DNA of 64,000 nt from Rhodovulum sp. P5. Its GTDB lineage: Bacteria; Pseudomonadota; Alphaproteobacteria; Rhodobacterales; Rhodobacteraceae. Numbering within the stretch: the first letter of the stretch is position 1; each line of letters opens with the position of its first letter. The stretch is from assembly GCF_002079305.1 (NCBI RefSeq), contig NZ_CP015043.1, positions 1 through 64,000 on the forward strand, read 5' to 3'. The notes under the pieces are model-generated. The model saw only the letters and a program-made list of their open reading frames with translations, did no database searches and was not told where the DNA came from. Position numbers and translations under genes: made by a program. Positions 1-8,781 of the stretch are shown here, piece after piece.

Positions 1-265
1 CAAATGCGCAGGTCTGGCGGAACTGGCCGAGGCGATCCGTGCGGGGCGGCCGCATTTCCCCTCGGCCGAGTTCACGCTGCACCTGACCGAACTGACGCTG
101 GCCATTCAGGCCGCCGGGCCCGATGGCGCCAGCCACACGCCGGTGCACCGGTTCGACCCCGCCCCGATGCCCGACCGCACCCGCGCGGGGCGCGACTATC
201 GCCCCCTTGCACGGCCCGCGTTTCTGCCGCGGCTGGTGCAGGGGATCACCGGCAAGGGGGCATGA
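1..265 (+). CDS. Gfo/Idh/MocA family oxidoreductase, 3' end (gene cut by window start)
   Basis: These are the last 87 codons plus stop (frame starting at base 2) of the oxidoreductase that is complete at 58289..59590. The cut is an artefact of where the circle was opened. The stop codon overlaps the start of the following glycosyltransferase (ATGA at 262), so the two are translationally coupled. See the full-length copy for domains and context. Confidence 0.9.
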   Translation, partial: KCAGLAELAEAIRAGRPHFPSAEFTLHLTELTLAIQAAGPDGASHTPVHRFDPAPMPDRTRAGRDYRPLARPAFLPRLVQGITGKGA

Positions 266-1572
266 CAATGGAGATGACACCGATGAACCGGGCCAAAACC
301 GCCCCCGCCGCGCAGGCCGGCGCCCTGCCGCGCATCGCCTATCTGGTCGGGCAGTTTCCCGAAGCCTCGCTGACCTTCATCACCCGCGAGATCGAGGAAT
401 TGCGCGCGCTGGGGGCAGAGGTTCTGACCTGTTCGATCCGCAAGACCCCGCCGGTGCAGCATCCCGGCGCGTCGGAAAAGGCGATGGCGGAGACCACTTT
501 CAACGTGCTGGCCGCGGCGCGCAACCCGCTGCGGTTCGCGGCCTCGCTGGTCTGGCTGGCCCGCCGGCCGCGCCGGGCGCTGGCCGCGCTGAAGCTGGCG
601 CTGGCCACCAGCGGGCCGGGGCCGCGGGCGATGCTGTACCAGATCATCTATTTCATCGAGGCCGCGATCCTGGCCCGCCATCTGGAACGGCAGGGGGTGG
701 GCCATGTGCACAGCCATTTCGTGGTGGGCAACTGCACCGTCGCGATGCTGGTGGCCGAGATGACCGCGATCCGCTTCAGCTTTACCCTGCACGGGCCGGC
801 GGACCTGTTCGAACCCTTCCGCTGGCGGCTGGACGAAAAGGTCGCGCGGGCCGATTTCGTCTCGACGATTTCGTATTACGCGCGCAGCCAGATCATGTTC
901 TTTTCCGACCCCGCCCATTGGGAGAAGATCCGGATCATCCATTGCGGGGTCCGGCCCGCGCTTTACGAAACGCCGCCGGGGCCGCCGATCCCGCCCCGGG
1001 CCGAGGGCGAGATCCGGCTGCTGTTCGTGGGGCGGCTGGCGCCGGTCAAGGGGCTGCGGGTCCTGCTGGAGGCGCTGGCGGAGCTTGCCCCCGAGATCCC
1101 CGGTCTGCGGCTGGTGCTGGTGGGCGACGGCCCCGACCGTGCCCGGCTGGAAGAGGCGGCCGCGCCACTGGGCGACCGCGTGACCTTTACCGGCTACCTG
1201 TCCCAGGACGAGGTCGCCGGGGCCATGCAAGGCACCGATATCTGCGTGCTGCCGAGTTTCGCCGAGGGCGTGCCGGTGGTGCTGATGGAGGCGTTCGCCA
1301 GCGCCAAGCCGGTGATCGCGACCCAGGTCGCCGGGGTGGGGGAGCTGGTGGCGCAGGGCGAAAGCGGCCTGATCGTGCCGCCGGGCGACCGTGACAGCCT
1401 GATCGCGGCGATCCGCAAACTGGCCGCCGATCCGGACCTGCGGGCGCGGATGGGCGCGGCCGGGCGCGCGAAGGTGGTCGCCGATTTCGATATCTCGGTC
1501 GAGGCGTCGCGGCTGGCGCGGCTGTTCGCGGGACAGGCGGGCGATGCGGTGCGCCCCGATCCCTTGTCCTGA
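262..1572 (+). CDS. Glycosyltransferase family 4-type
   Basis: A 436-residue protein with the two-domain GT-B look. A short N-terminal segment (IAYLVGQFPEASLTFITREI) matches the usual start of GT4 enzymes that handle EPS and LPS sugars. The C-terminal half carries the nucleotide-sugar region: LLFVGRLAPVKGL, then LVGDGPDR, then the acidic FAEGVPVVLMEAFASAKPVIAT segment typical of GT4. It probably adds one hexose to the lipid-linked repeat unit at the cytoplasmic membrane face. Start chosen at the ATG overlapping the upstream stop (ATGA); a second ATG at 268 has slightly better distance from AAGGGGG and is possible. It ends an operon of sugar dehydrogenases (57198 onward) and converges on exosortase E. 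It is the same gene as 59587..60897. Confidence 0.9.
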   Translation: MTMEMTPMNRAKTAPAAQAGALPRIAYLVGQFPEASLTFITREIEELRALGAEVLTCSIRKTPPVQHPGASEKAMAETTFNVLAAARNPLRFAASLVWLARRPRRALAALKLALATSGPGPRAMLYQIIYFIEAAILARHLERQGVGHVHSHFVVGNCTVAMLVAEMTAIRFSFTLHGPADLFEPFRWRLDEKVARADFVSTISYYARSQIMFFSDPAHWEKIRIIHCGVRPALYETPPGPPIPPRAEGEIRLLFVGRLAPVKGLRVLLEALAELAPEIPGLRLVLVGDGPDRARLEEAAAPLGDRVTFTGYLSQDEVAGAMQGTDICVLPSFAEGVPVVLMEAFASAKPVIATQVAGVGELVAQGESGLIVPPGDRDSLIAAIRKLAADPDLRARMGAAGRAKVVADFDISVEASRLARLFAGQAGDAVRPDPLS

Positions 1573-1582
1573 GCGCGTTTCA

Positions 1583-1628
1583 GACCGGCCCGGCCTGACG
1601 ACCCGGGCGTTGCCCGTTGGGGCCGGTC
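1583..1628. terminator. Nested hairpin between convergent genes, possible terminator
   Basis: Outer arms GACCGGCCC (1583..1591) and GGGCCGGTC (1620..1628) enclose an inner CGGGC-GTT-GCCCG hairpin (1604..1616). It sits in the 105-bp gap between the converging glycosyltransferase and exosortase E. No T-run follows on either strand, so intrinsic termination is only a guess from position and folding. The same structure recurs at 60908..60953. Confidence 0.35.
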
Positions 1629-1677
1629 CCCCCGGTCACATATCCGGCCACGCAGCCGGCCAAACGGGCCGGGGGTC

Positions 1678-3252
1678 TCAGATGATCGCGAGGTTCCCGG
1701 TGGCGACGGCGGTGCCATAGACGATGGCATTGGCCGTGGCATGGGCCAGGATCGGGTCGGTGACATTGCCCCTGCGGCGCATGACCGCCGAGAAGATGAG
1801 CCCCGCGACGAACGCCTCGGCCCAGCGGTCGTGCAGCGCGGCGAACAGCCCCGCCGAGACAACCGCCGCCAGAACCGTCCAGAGCCGGCCGGAGCCGAGC
1901 CGCAGCCGCTCTTCCAGGTAGTCGCGGAAGAACAGCTCCTCGACCAGCGGCACCAGAACCACCGTGCCCAGCCCCCTGAAGATGAACCAGCCGATCAAAA
2001 GCCCGCCCGACAGCGCGCCATAGGGCGGGGTGTCCGTCGGGGCGACGGGGATCAGGACCCAGTAAAGCCCGATCACGGCCCCCGCGGCCAGCGCCACGGG
2101 ATCGGCCCGCCAGGCCAGCCGGCGATAGACCGGCAAGAAGCCGGCCACCACCGCGGCCACCAGCAGAACCCGGCCGGGATAGAGCATCCCCGGCGCCTGC
2201 GAAATCGTGGAGACGATCAGCGCGCTCAGCATGAAGACCGCGAAGGGCAGGATCCGCGCCACCGCCGGGTCGCGCCAGAACGGCAGGGCCGGGGCAGGGG
2301 GGCGGGCCGGCGCGGCGGCGGCCGGCCCGTTCCGCTTGAGCGCGGGCACGGTTTGCGCAAGGGCGATGATCCCCAGCGCGATCAGGGTGAACAAAAGCCA
2401 GCCCGCATGGCTGTGGAACCCGCCAACGGCCAGCGCGGAATTGCCCTCCAGCCCGATGATCAGAAGCAGCGCGATCCGCACCACATTGAAGGTCATGGAG
2501 GCCGCGATCCCCAGCGGGTAGAGCAGCAGGACCCGGGGAAACCGCAGATCGTGGCGGAAGAGGAACAGGTAGAGCGTCACGAAAAGCACCACCAGGGCGA
2601 TGCCCTCGATGCCCGAACAGGCCGGCGCGATCGAGATCGAGAACGCCTCGGTGCCGATTTCCTTGTTTGCGGGGTTGGAGATGACGTCATAGCCCAGCGT
2701 CCGGACGATCCATGTCACGATATCGAAGGTCGCCGTGGCCAGTGTTTCCAGCCGCCAGACCGAGCGCACCTGGATCGCCAGAAGCGGCGTCAGGAAACCG
2801 CCGACAAGCACGGGCAGCAGGGTCCACCGGTTGTCCCGCGCAAGCTGCCACCAGGCCCGGGGCGGGGCCAGCCACAGGCACAGCGACAAGAGCATCACTG
2901 CGGTCCCCCCGGCCCAGAGCGCAAATCCCGGGGTCGGTGCGACGGTGCCGGGGGTGCCCCGCAGCAGCACCAGCGGCGACAGCATCAGCACCGCGCCCAG
3001 CCCGTTGACCGCCAGGGGCCAGAGGTTCTGGCCCGCCGTGCGGAACAGTTGCCGCAGGGCATCGCGGTTGAACATCGCAAACAGCGCGAAGGCGGCGACA
3101 AGGCAATAGGTCGAGATGATCAGGCCGCTGGACGCCTGGCAGAGCACGAGCGGATAGCTGGCATGGCAATGGGATTCCACGATCAGCTTGTAGACGAGGC
3201 CCGCGCCGCCAAGTTCGGCAACAAGCAGGAGGAAACCGGTCAGAAGGGGCAT
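1678..3252 (-). CDS. xrtE: Exosortase E / CPBP-type protease fusion (VPEID-CTERM system)
   Basis: A 524-residue polytopic membrane protein with two parts. The N-terminal exosortase part (about 1-305) has the expected transpeptidase triad: Cys212 in APACSGIEG, Arg259 in NVVRI, and His280/282 in GGFHSHAG. The C-terminal part (about 325-524) is a CAAX/CPBP-like intramembrane protease with EE at 438-439 (VEELFFRDYL), His474 (ALHDRW) and His504 (LAHATAN). This fusion is the known exosortase E architecture, which sorts proteins carrying a VPEID C-terminal signal. An ATG at 3252 was preferred over an in-frame TTG at 3264; neither has a strong ribosome site. No protein with a VPEID tail was found on this replicon, so its substrate is probably chromosomal. 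The gene precedes and faces away from the flippase stop, on the same strand as it. Confidence 0.88.
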   Translation of the reverse strand: MPLLTGFLLLVAELGGAGLVYKLIVESHCHASYPLVLCQASSGLIISTYCLVAAFALFAMFNRDALRQLFRTAGQNLWPLAVNGLGAVLMLSPLVLLRGTPGTVAPTPGFALWAGGTAVMLLSLCLWLAPPRAWWQLARDNRWTLLPVLVGGFLTPLLAIQVRSVWRLETLATATFDIVTWIVRTLGYDVISNPANKEIGTEAFSISIAPACSGIEGIALVVLFVTLYLFLFRHDLRFPRVLLLYPLGIAASMTFNVVRIALLLIIGLEGNSALAVGGFHSHAGWLLFTLIALGIIALAQTVPALKRNGPAAAAPARPPAPALPFWRDPAVARILPFAVFMLSALIVSTISQAPGMLYPGRVLLVAAVVAGFLPVYRRLAWRADPVALAAGAVIGLYWVLIPVAPTDTPPYGALSGGLLIGWFIFRGLGTVVLVPLVEELFFRDYLEERLRLGSGRLWTVLAAVVSAGLFAALHDRWAEAFVAGLIFSAVMRRRGNVTDPILAHATANAIVYGTAVATGNLAII

Positions 3253-3402
3253 ATCGGGTCTCAATCGTTGCTTCGGGTCGCGTGTCGGGCGGAATGGGCA
3301 TCGTGATCGGGACGGGCCCGGACGGCGGCCCCGGTCCGCGCCGCGGGGCGACGCGGATGCCGGGGCAGGGGGGGCGTCAGGTCCCCTGTGCCAGATCCGC
3401 GG

Positions 3403-4764
3403 TTACAGAAGTGCAAAGATCGCCCCCAGGGCCACCAGGGACAGCCCGAAAATCGCCGCGTCAAAAACGGTCTGCCGCTGTCCCAGGATATGGCGGGTCT
3501 TGCTCAGGATATAGGGCACGGCAAGGCCGGGGCTGGTCACCGCGGCCAGGATGGCCCCCTCGATCCCGAAGAACCTGTAGCCCAGGGGCAGGAACACGCA
3601 GATCGCCGCCGCCCGCTGGGCCGAGATCAGCATCACCGCCCGGCTGTCGCCGCTGTTGAGAACCAGGTTGCCCAGGCTGTCATAGCGCATGATCAGGAAG
3701 ACCGGCGACAGCAGCTGCAGATAGCGCCCGGCCTCGTGATATTCCTCGGTATACAGCGTGTCGATCAGCCAGGGGCCCAGCAGGAACGCCACCAGGAAGC
3801 CGCTGAAACAGAAGAAATCGACCGCGGTCTGGACCTTGCGGTAAAGCCGGGCGACCTCGTCGGGGCGCGAGCGCATCACCTCGGCCACGACCGGGAAGGT
3901 CACGTAGGAATTGAGCTGGTTCAACAGGACCCGGCCCGATTCCACCCAGATCTGGGCGATGACGTAGATCCCGAACAGCGTCGCCTCCAGCAGGCCGCCG
4001 AGGATCAGCTTGTCGGCGTTGAGCGCCACGAAGGTCAGCGCCGAGGACAGCAGCAGCCATTTGCCGAACTGCCACAGCCGCGCGGCGATTTCGCCATCCC
4101 ATTCGAACCGCATCCGCGGCCCGGGCAGGAACAGATGGGTGAAGACGCAGTTCAGCAGGTTGCCAAGCAGCATCCCCGCCATCAGCGCCCAGACCGTGGG
4201 GCTGATCTGGGCCGCGCCGATCATCGTCGGGATCACGCAAAGCTGGGCCACGATGCGCAACAGCACAAGGCGGCGGTTTTCCAGCCGCCGCATCACCAGT
4301 TCGCGCGAGGTCGAGGCCAGCCCGTCAAGGATCGGCGAGATCGCGATCATGGCGATGACGCCCGGCATTTCCGGCTGGGCATAGACGGAATCGGGCGGGA
4401 ACAGACCCTCTGGCAGAAGCCACAGGCCGATGCCCGCCGCGAGGATGCCCGCCCCGATGACGATGCCGCGCAACACCTTGACGACCCAGGCCACGCGCAG
4501 GAACCGGTCATCGGCCCCGTCGATTTCGCGCATGATCGAGCGGTTGATGCCGATATCGGTGAACAGGGTCACCGCCGTCATCACCGCGGCGGCCAGCGCC
4601 AGCATGCCGAAGGCTTCGGGCATCAGCAGCCGGGTCATGATCAGGTTCGAGATCAGGCTGAACAGTCGCTGGACGATGGTCATCGCCAGATGCCAGCCCC
4701 CCGCGCTCATCGCGCGCGCCCCGAGAGAGCTTTTCTGGGGGATCAGGTCGAGGATGCGTTTCAC
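3403..4764 (-). CDS. Oligosaccharide flippase (Wzx-like, MOP superfamily)
   Basis: A 453-residue hydrophobic protein with 12 or more predicted membrane segments and the start pattern of MOP/PST flippases (a short amphipathic leader, then WHLAMTIVQRLFSLISNLIMTRLL and LLMPEAFGMLALAAAVMTAV). It would move the lipid-linked repeat unit across the inner membrane. A GTG at 4764 (VKRILDLIPQ) with GGGA nearby was taken as start; upstream in-frame codons look non-coding (Pro/Arg-rich), and a downstream ATG (MSAGGWHL) is an alternative. It lies upstream of exosortase E on the same strand with a 150-bp gap, and diverges from the sulfotransferase at 4983. The gene appears again, cut by the window end, at 62728..64000. 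Confidence 0.85.
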   Translation of the reverse strand: MKRILDLIPQKSSLGARAMSAGGWHLAMTIVQRLFSLISNLIMTRLLMPEAFGMLALAAAVMTAVTLFTDIGINRSIMREIDGADDRFLRVAWVVKVLRGIVIGAGILAAGIGLWLLPEGLFPPDSVYAQPEMPGVIAMIAISPILDGLASTSRELVMRRLENRRLVLLRIVAQLCVIPTMIGAAQISPTVWALMAGMLLGNLLNCVFTHLFLPGPRMRFEWDGEIAARLWQFGKWLLLSSALTFVALNADKLILGGLLEATLFGIYVIAQIWVESGRVLLNQLNSYVTFPVVAEVMRSRPDEVARLYRKVQTAVDFFCFSGFLVAFLLGPWLIDTLYTEEYHEAGRYLQLLSPVFLIMRYDSLGNLVLNSGDSRAVMLISAQRAAAICVFLPLGYRFFGIEGAILAAVTSPGLAVPYILSKTRHILGQRQTVFDAAIFGLSLVALGAIFALL

Positions 4765-4982
4765 GGTTGCGGTCCCAGGCGGATGCTTGCGCGTATCTCT
4801 AGCGGAACATGGCCGGAGTACGAGGCGAAAATTTGCAGCCGGGGCCCGATGTTGCGGTCCTGCACCCCGCAAACGGGGCCGGGCGCGGCGGCAACCATGA
4901 TCGTCCGGCGGGCTTCTTCCGGCGGAAAATGCCGGTATAGAGAGGGCGACGGATTCCGCAAGAAGGCACCGGAGGAACGGAC

Positions 4983-5918
4983 ATGACCTCAGTTACGTCA
5001 AGATCGGTGGCGGTTTACGGGGCCTTGCGCTCCGGCACGACGTTGCTGCGGCTGATGCTGGACGGGCATCCGGCGCTGTCCTGCCCCGGGGAAACCGATT
5101 TCCTGTTCGACCATGTCGTTTTCGACGGGGCCCGGCCCGGCTATGACGCGGAAGCGCTGGAAAACGACCGCATCTATCGCGACCATCGCGATCTCTATCC
5201 CGACCGCCCGCTGGCAGACCTGACGCCCGACGCCCTGATCGACCGCATCGCCGGGGCGGACCAGACCGCGGTTCTGATGCTGCACCGGCATCTGGACCGG
5301 CTGCTGGAGGTCTATCCGGACATGCGGATCATCCACCTGGTGCGCGATCCCCGGGATGTGGCCCGCTCCAGCATCGGGATGGGCTGGGCCGGAACGGTCT
5401 ATTACGGCGTCGATCACTGGATCGATACCGAAACCGGCTGGCAGGCCCTGTGCGGGACGCTGAAACCGGAGCAGGTGATCCAGATCTCTTACGAGGACCT
5501 GATCAACGCCCCCGAAGCGACCCTGCGCAAGCTGTGCGATTTCATCGGGATCGAATTCGTCCCCGGGATGCTGCAATATGACGAGACCAGCACCTATTCC
5601 AGCCCCGACCCCAGCCTTGTGGCCCAGTGGAAGCGCAAGATGACCGCCAGAGAGGTCGGGCTGGTCGAGCACAAGGTCGGCGGGCTTCTGGCGCAGGCGG
5701 GTTATGCGCCCAGCGGCTATCCGGCGCGCGCGCCGGGGCGGTTGGGCCGGCTGGCGCTGCGGCTGAACAACCGGCGCCTTGTGCTGTCGCGGCGGATCGA
5801 ACGATACGGCCTGCGCGATGCGCTGCTTGTCTTCGCGGCCAGCAGGCTGGGCGTGCCATCCCTGGCGCAGGGGGCACAGCGCAGGATCGACGGCAAGACC
5901 GTCCGCTATCTGAAATAA
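4983..5918 (+). CDS. Sulfotransferase family protein
   Basis: A 311-residue soluble protein. Residues about 13-26 (YGALRSGTTLLRLMLDGH) match the 5'-phosphosulfate-binding loop of PAPS-dependent sulfotransferases, and HLVRDPRDVARSS (about 119-131) matches the 3'-phosphate-binding motif. It would transfer sulfate from PAPS to a sugar hydroxyl of the polysaccharide or its lipid-linked precursor. The start has a good GGAGG site. It stands alone between the divergent flippase and the convergent rhomboid gene. A second, more distant sulfotransferase is at 56330. PAPS-forming enzymes are not on the replicon and must be chromosomal. Confidence 0.85.
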   Translation: MTSVTSRSVAVYGALRSGTTLLRLMLDGHPALSCPGETDFLFDHVVFDGARPGYDAEALENDRIYRDHRDLYPDRPLADLTPDALIDRIAGADQTAVLMLHRHLDRLLEVYPDMRIIHLVRDPRDVARSSIGMGWAGTVYYGVDHWIDTETGWQALCGTLKPEQVIQISYEDLINAPEATLRKLCDFIGIEFVPGMLQYDETSTYSSPDPSLVAQWKRKMTAREVGLVEHKVGGLLAQAGYAPSGYPARAPGRLGRLALRLNNRRLVLSRRIERYGLRDALLVFAASRLGVPSLAQGAQRRIDGKTVRYLK

Positions 5919-5946
5919 CGCGCCCCGTGCCGCGGGTCCGGCCGGT

Positions 5947-6639
5947 TCAGGGCCGGGTGGCGCCGTCGTCGCCACTCTCGCCGGTGTCGTCCCCGGCGGT
6001 CTCTGGCGGCAGGGCGGCCAGCGGCCGGGGATCGACCAGAAGCGCCAGCACCCAGCCGGCCAGGAACCCGCCCAGATGGGTCTCCCACGCCAGGTGCCCG
6101 CCCATCGCCCACCACAGAACCAGGTTCAGCCCCGCCAGAAGCAACACCGCGCGCCCCACGGGCCAGAGCCCCTCGTCATAGGTATAGCGGTCGACATAGG
6201 CCCAGGCGAGGATGCCGCCCGCCAGCCCGAACAGGGCCCCCGACGCCCCCACCATCGGCCGCAGGTCGGAGGCGAGAAGCGCAAACCCCGCCGCGCCGCC
6301 CAGGATCGCGCCGGCATAAAGCACGGCAAAGCCGCGCGTGCCCACCCGGTCGAGCACCGCGCGCCCCAGCGACCACAGCGTGACCATGTTCACGGCCAGA
6401 TGCACCGGCCCGCCATGCAGGAACCCGTAGGTGAAGAACATCGCATAGGGTTGCGCGGCATAGTTGGGCTTCCAGTCGTTCAGAAGCCCGGGCCAGAACC
6501 CGCCATAGTCATAGGCAAGCTGGCGCAGCCGGGACGGCCCGATCAGCCCCGCATCGGCCAGCGACAGCGCGGCCTCGATCACGGTGCAAAGCGCGATGAG
6601 CCCGTAAAGCAGCCAGTGCCTGCGCGTCAGTACCGCCAC
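5947..6639 (-). CDS. Rhomboid family intramembrane serine protease
   Basis: A 230-residue protein with about six membrane spans and the rhomboid signature: the HGGPVHLAVNM segment, catalytic serine in GASGALFGLAG (about residue 140) and histidine in WETHLGGFLAG (about 193). It cleaves transmembrane substrates within the inner membrane. The start is a GTG at 6639 that lies inside the end of the upstream barrel gene (13-base overlap), so the two are probably co-translated. It is the last gene of a minus-strand export operon (8625 to 5947). The substrate is unknown; a link to the exosortase-sorted or barrel proteins is inferred from position only. The C-tail is Asp/Gly-rich and non-membrane. Confidence 0.85.
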   Translation of the reverse strand: MAVLTRRHWLLYGLIALCTVIEAALSLADAGLIGPSRLRQLAYDYGGFWPGLLNDWKPNYAAQPYAMFFTYGFLHGGPVHLAVNMVTLWSLGRAVLDRVGTRGFAVLYAGAILGGAAGFALLASDLRPMVGASGALFGLAGGILAWAYVDRYTYDEGLWPVGRAVLLLAGLNLVLWWAMGGHLAWETHLGGFLAGWVLALLVDPRPLAALPPETAGDDTGESGDDGATRP

Positions 6640-8003
6640 CGGAAGCTTTTCTCCAGGCCGAGGAAGACGGTTCCGCTTTCCTCCTCGTCGCCGCCCCGGT
6701 CGCGGGAGAAGCTGTGCGCATAGCTGCCGATCGCGTCCCAGTCACGGGTCAGCCGGTGCCGGTAGGCCAGGCTCAGATCGACCCGCTGCGTATCGTCGAC
6801 CCCGGCCCCGACATAATCGGTCGCGGCCAGCATGAGGCCCGCCTGCACGCTCGCCTCGGGCGAGAGTTCCTGCAGATAGGTCAGGTTCAGGCGGCTGTTC
6901 AGGGCCTCGTCCCCGTCGCTGCTGGTGGTGAAGCCCTGGGCAAAGCTGGCCGACAATGCGGCGCGGGGCAGTTCCCGGCGCCAGATCAGATCGTAAAGCG
7001 GGCGCAGGTTGTCGTTTTCGCCCTGGCTGGCGCCGATGCCGGCCAGGAAGGTGCCGGCCGGCAATTCGAAACGGCGGGCAAGGCGGGCGGTGTCGCGCCG
7101 CTCCCCGCTGTCGTTGAGGTCCGATTTCAGGCTGCCGGTGATCGCGCCGTCGGGCCGCGTTTCGGTAAAGGACAGCGTGTAATAGCCCCCCACCGCCTTG
7201 CTGTCGGTGCCGGGGCCATAGCCGGTGATGACCTCCGACCGGCCGGCCTCGATCTCGGCGGTCAGCGTCTTGGTGACCCCAAGCACGAGCCCCGCCCCGA
7301 TGGCCGTGCGATCGGTGTCCTGTCCGTTGTTGTCGCGATCGCTGCGCGACAGGCTGGTGACCAGCCGGGCGCCGATCCGGTCGTCGATGTCGAAGCGCAG
7401 CGTCGCCGCGGCCGAGGCGGTTTCCCGGTCGTCGAGATCGGTGCGCTGGGTGTCGGAATAGACCGTCGCGCCATAGCCCAGTTCCAGCGTGCCGCCGAAC
7501 CGCGCGGTGCGGCCGAATTCCAGCGCCGCGGTGCCGGTATAGGTTTCCACCGTGCCGCCGTCGATCACCACCACGTCCTGGGTCAGCGGAATGCTCAGCG
7601 TCAGGTCGTCGATGTCGCCCTGGCGATAGCCGAAGGCGAGGTCGAACTTGGTATCGCGCGAATCCCGGCCATAGCCGAGCCGCAGCGCCCGGTCGGTGAA
7701 ATTGCTGGTGGGGCTGGAGGCGTTGGTCTCGCCCCATTCCGCCTGGCCGCTGGCGCTGAAGGTGAAATAGGAACTCCGGCTCTGCCGGATCATCGAGAAG
7801 CCCAGCCCCAGCGCGGCGCGGGCGGTGTCCTCGGTATCGGTTCCGCCATCCCAGGTCATCCCCGGGGTCAGCGTCAGCGTGGCGGTGTTGGCGCCGGTCT
7901 GCTGGGCCGGTCCGGGCTGGGCAAAGACGACAAGAAGGCCCGCCGCAGCGAGCCCCCGTCGCAGCCCCGCCCGGGCGGGGCCGGTCATGGAATGGCGCCT
8001 CAT
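6627..8003 (-). CDS. Outer-membrane beta-barrel protein of the polysaccharide export operon
   Basis: A 458-residue protein with a signal peptide (about 1-34, cleavage near AQPGPAQQ). It then has many alternating amphipathic strands rich in Gly, Thr, Arg and Asp, ending in an aromatic residue (SFRWRY) as barrel proteins do. It resembles the barrel proteins that accompany PEP-CTERM/EPS loci, but I cannot name a family with certainty. It starts 4 bases after the stop of the Wza-like gene and overlaps the rhomboid start, so it belongs to one operon. Likely role: a pore or scaffold for passing the polysaccharide through the outer membrane. The ATG at 7988 is an alternative start. Confidence 0.7.
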   Translation of the reverse strand: MRRHSMTGPARAGLRRGLAAAGLLVVFAQPGPAQQTGANTATLTLTPGMTWDGGTDTEDTARAALGLGFSMIRQSRSSYFTFSASGQAEWGETNASSPTSNFTDRALRLGYGRDSRDTKFDLAFGYRQGDIDDLTLSIPLTQDVVVIDGGTVETYTGTAALEFGRTARFGGTLELGYGATVYSDTQRTDLDDRETASAAATLRFDIDDRIGARLVTSLSRSDRDNNGQDTDRTAIGAGLVLGVTKTLTAEIEAGRSEVITGYGPGTDSKAVGGYYTLSFTETRPDGAITGSLKSDLNDSGERRDTARLARRFELPAGTFLAGIGASQGENDNLRPLYDLIWRRELPRAALSASFAQGFTTSSDGDEALNSRLNLTYLQELSPEASVQAGLMLAATDYVGAGVDDTQRVDLSLAYRHRLTRDWDAIGSYAHSFSRDRGGDEEESGTVFLGLEKSFRWRY

Positions 8004-8007
8004 CGGA

Positions 8008-8625
8008 TCACTCGAACAGGCGCCGTTCGGGGACGAGGATCACGTCGCCGTCCCGAAGGGTGATGTCACGGGCCATCGTCGCCCCGCGCATGATCGCGTG
8101 ATAGTCGATCTGATAGACCTTCTGGGCCCCGGTCTTGGGATCGGCCCGGCGCAGCTGGATCCGCTTGGTCGCGGCAAAGTTGGTCAGCCCGCCGCCCAGC
8201 GACAGCGCCTGCAGGAAGGTGGTGCCCTTCTCGACCTCGCGCAGGCCCGGCGTGCCGACCTCGCCCAGGAAGTAGACATTGATCACCGGCCCCAGATAGC
8301 CATCCGCCGCCGACCCGTCGTCGGTTGCGGGCTGCACCGCGACGAACACGTTGGGCGTGATCGTGAAATTGCCGGAAATCGCCGAGGTGATGGCGGATTC
8401 GATCTGCCCCACGGTCCGGCCGGCAGCGACGAGCGAACCGGCGAAGGGGAAGCTGATGCGGCCATCGGGCAGCACCACGAGCGAGCGGTTGAGGCTGTTG
8501 TCCTCAAGCACCTCGACGCTCAGCACATCTCCGGGCTTCACGCGGTACTGTTCCTGGGCTTGCGCGGCGGCGGCCGCAAGGACCAGCATCAGGCCCGCAA
8601 CGATACGTTTCAGAAAAAGCGCCAT
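8008..8625 (-). CDS. Polysaccharide export protein (Wza-like, Poly_export/SLBB)
   Basis: A 205-residue protein with a clear Sec signal peptide (MALFLKRIVAGLMLVLAAAA, cleavage after AQA). It then has the polysaccharide-export domain (YRVKPGDVLSVEVLEDNSLN, LPDGRISFPFAG) and an SLBB-like region (VINVYFLGEVGTPGLREVEKG). The final RDGDVILVPERRLFE is typical of the family. It would form the periplasmic/outer-membrane part of the EPS channel. The lipobox cysteine of classical Wza is absent, as in many short alphaproteobacterial members. The start was placed at 8625 because AGGAAGG lies 10 bases ahead. First gene of the export operon; the TPR lipoprotein 150 bp upstream is on the same strand. Confidence 0.88.
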   Translation of the reverse strand: MALFLKRIVAGLMLVLAAAAAQAQEQYRVKPGDVLSVEVLEDNSLNRSLVVLPDGRISFPFAGSLVAAGRTVGQIESAITSAISGNFTITPNVFVAVQPATDDGSAADGYLGPVINVYFLGEVGTPGLREVEKGTTFLQALSLGGGLTNFAATKRIQLRRADPKTGAQKVYQIDYHAIMRGATMARDITLRDGDVILVPERRLFE

Positions 8626-8781
8626 GATGTATCTGCCTTCCTGCCATATTTTGCGGCATTGTCCCCGGCCCGGCCGGTCAAGGAAAGCGCATAATGGCAT
8701 TCGGGGCCGGATGTAAGTCCGAGTGTAGTCTCCCAGTCACGCCCGATGGACGCACCCGGCCCGAACCGGCCCCTCTGGCGG

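Larger units (their letters stand above)
1..4675. repeat. First reading of the wrap-around segment of a circular replicon
   Basis: This block is identical to 59326..64000; every gene in it recurs at an offset of exactly 59,325. The repeat starts in the middle of one gene and stops in the middle of another, with no inverted ends, no transposase and no target duplication. That is what a circular molecule linearised at an arbitrary point and read past its start looks like, not a biological duplication. Genes here should be counted once. Confidence 0.95.

Noticed and set aside
1678..3252. Possible VPEID-like sorting motif in the exosortase E protein itself (VPLVEELFF)
   Set aside because: This is the glutamate motif of the CPBP protease domain within a membrane span, not a C-terminal sorting signal.
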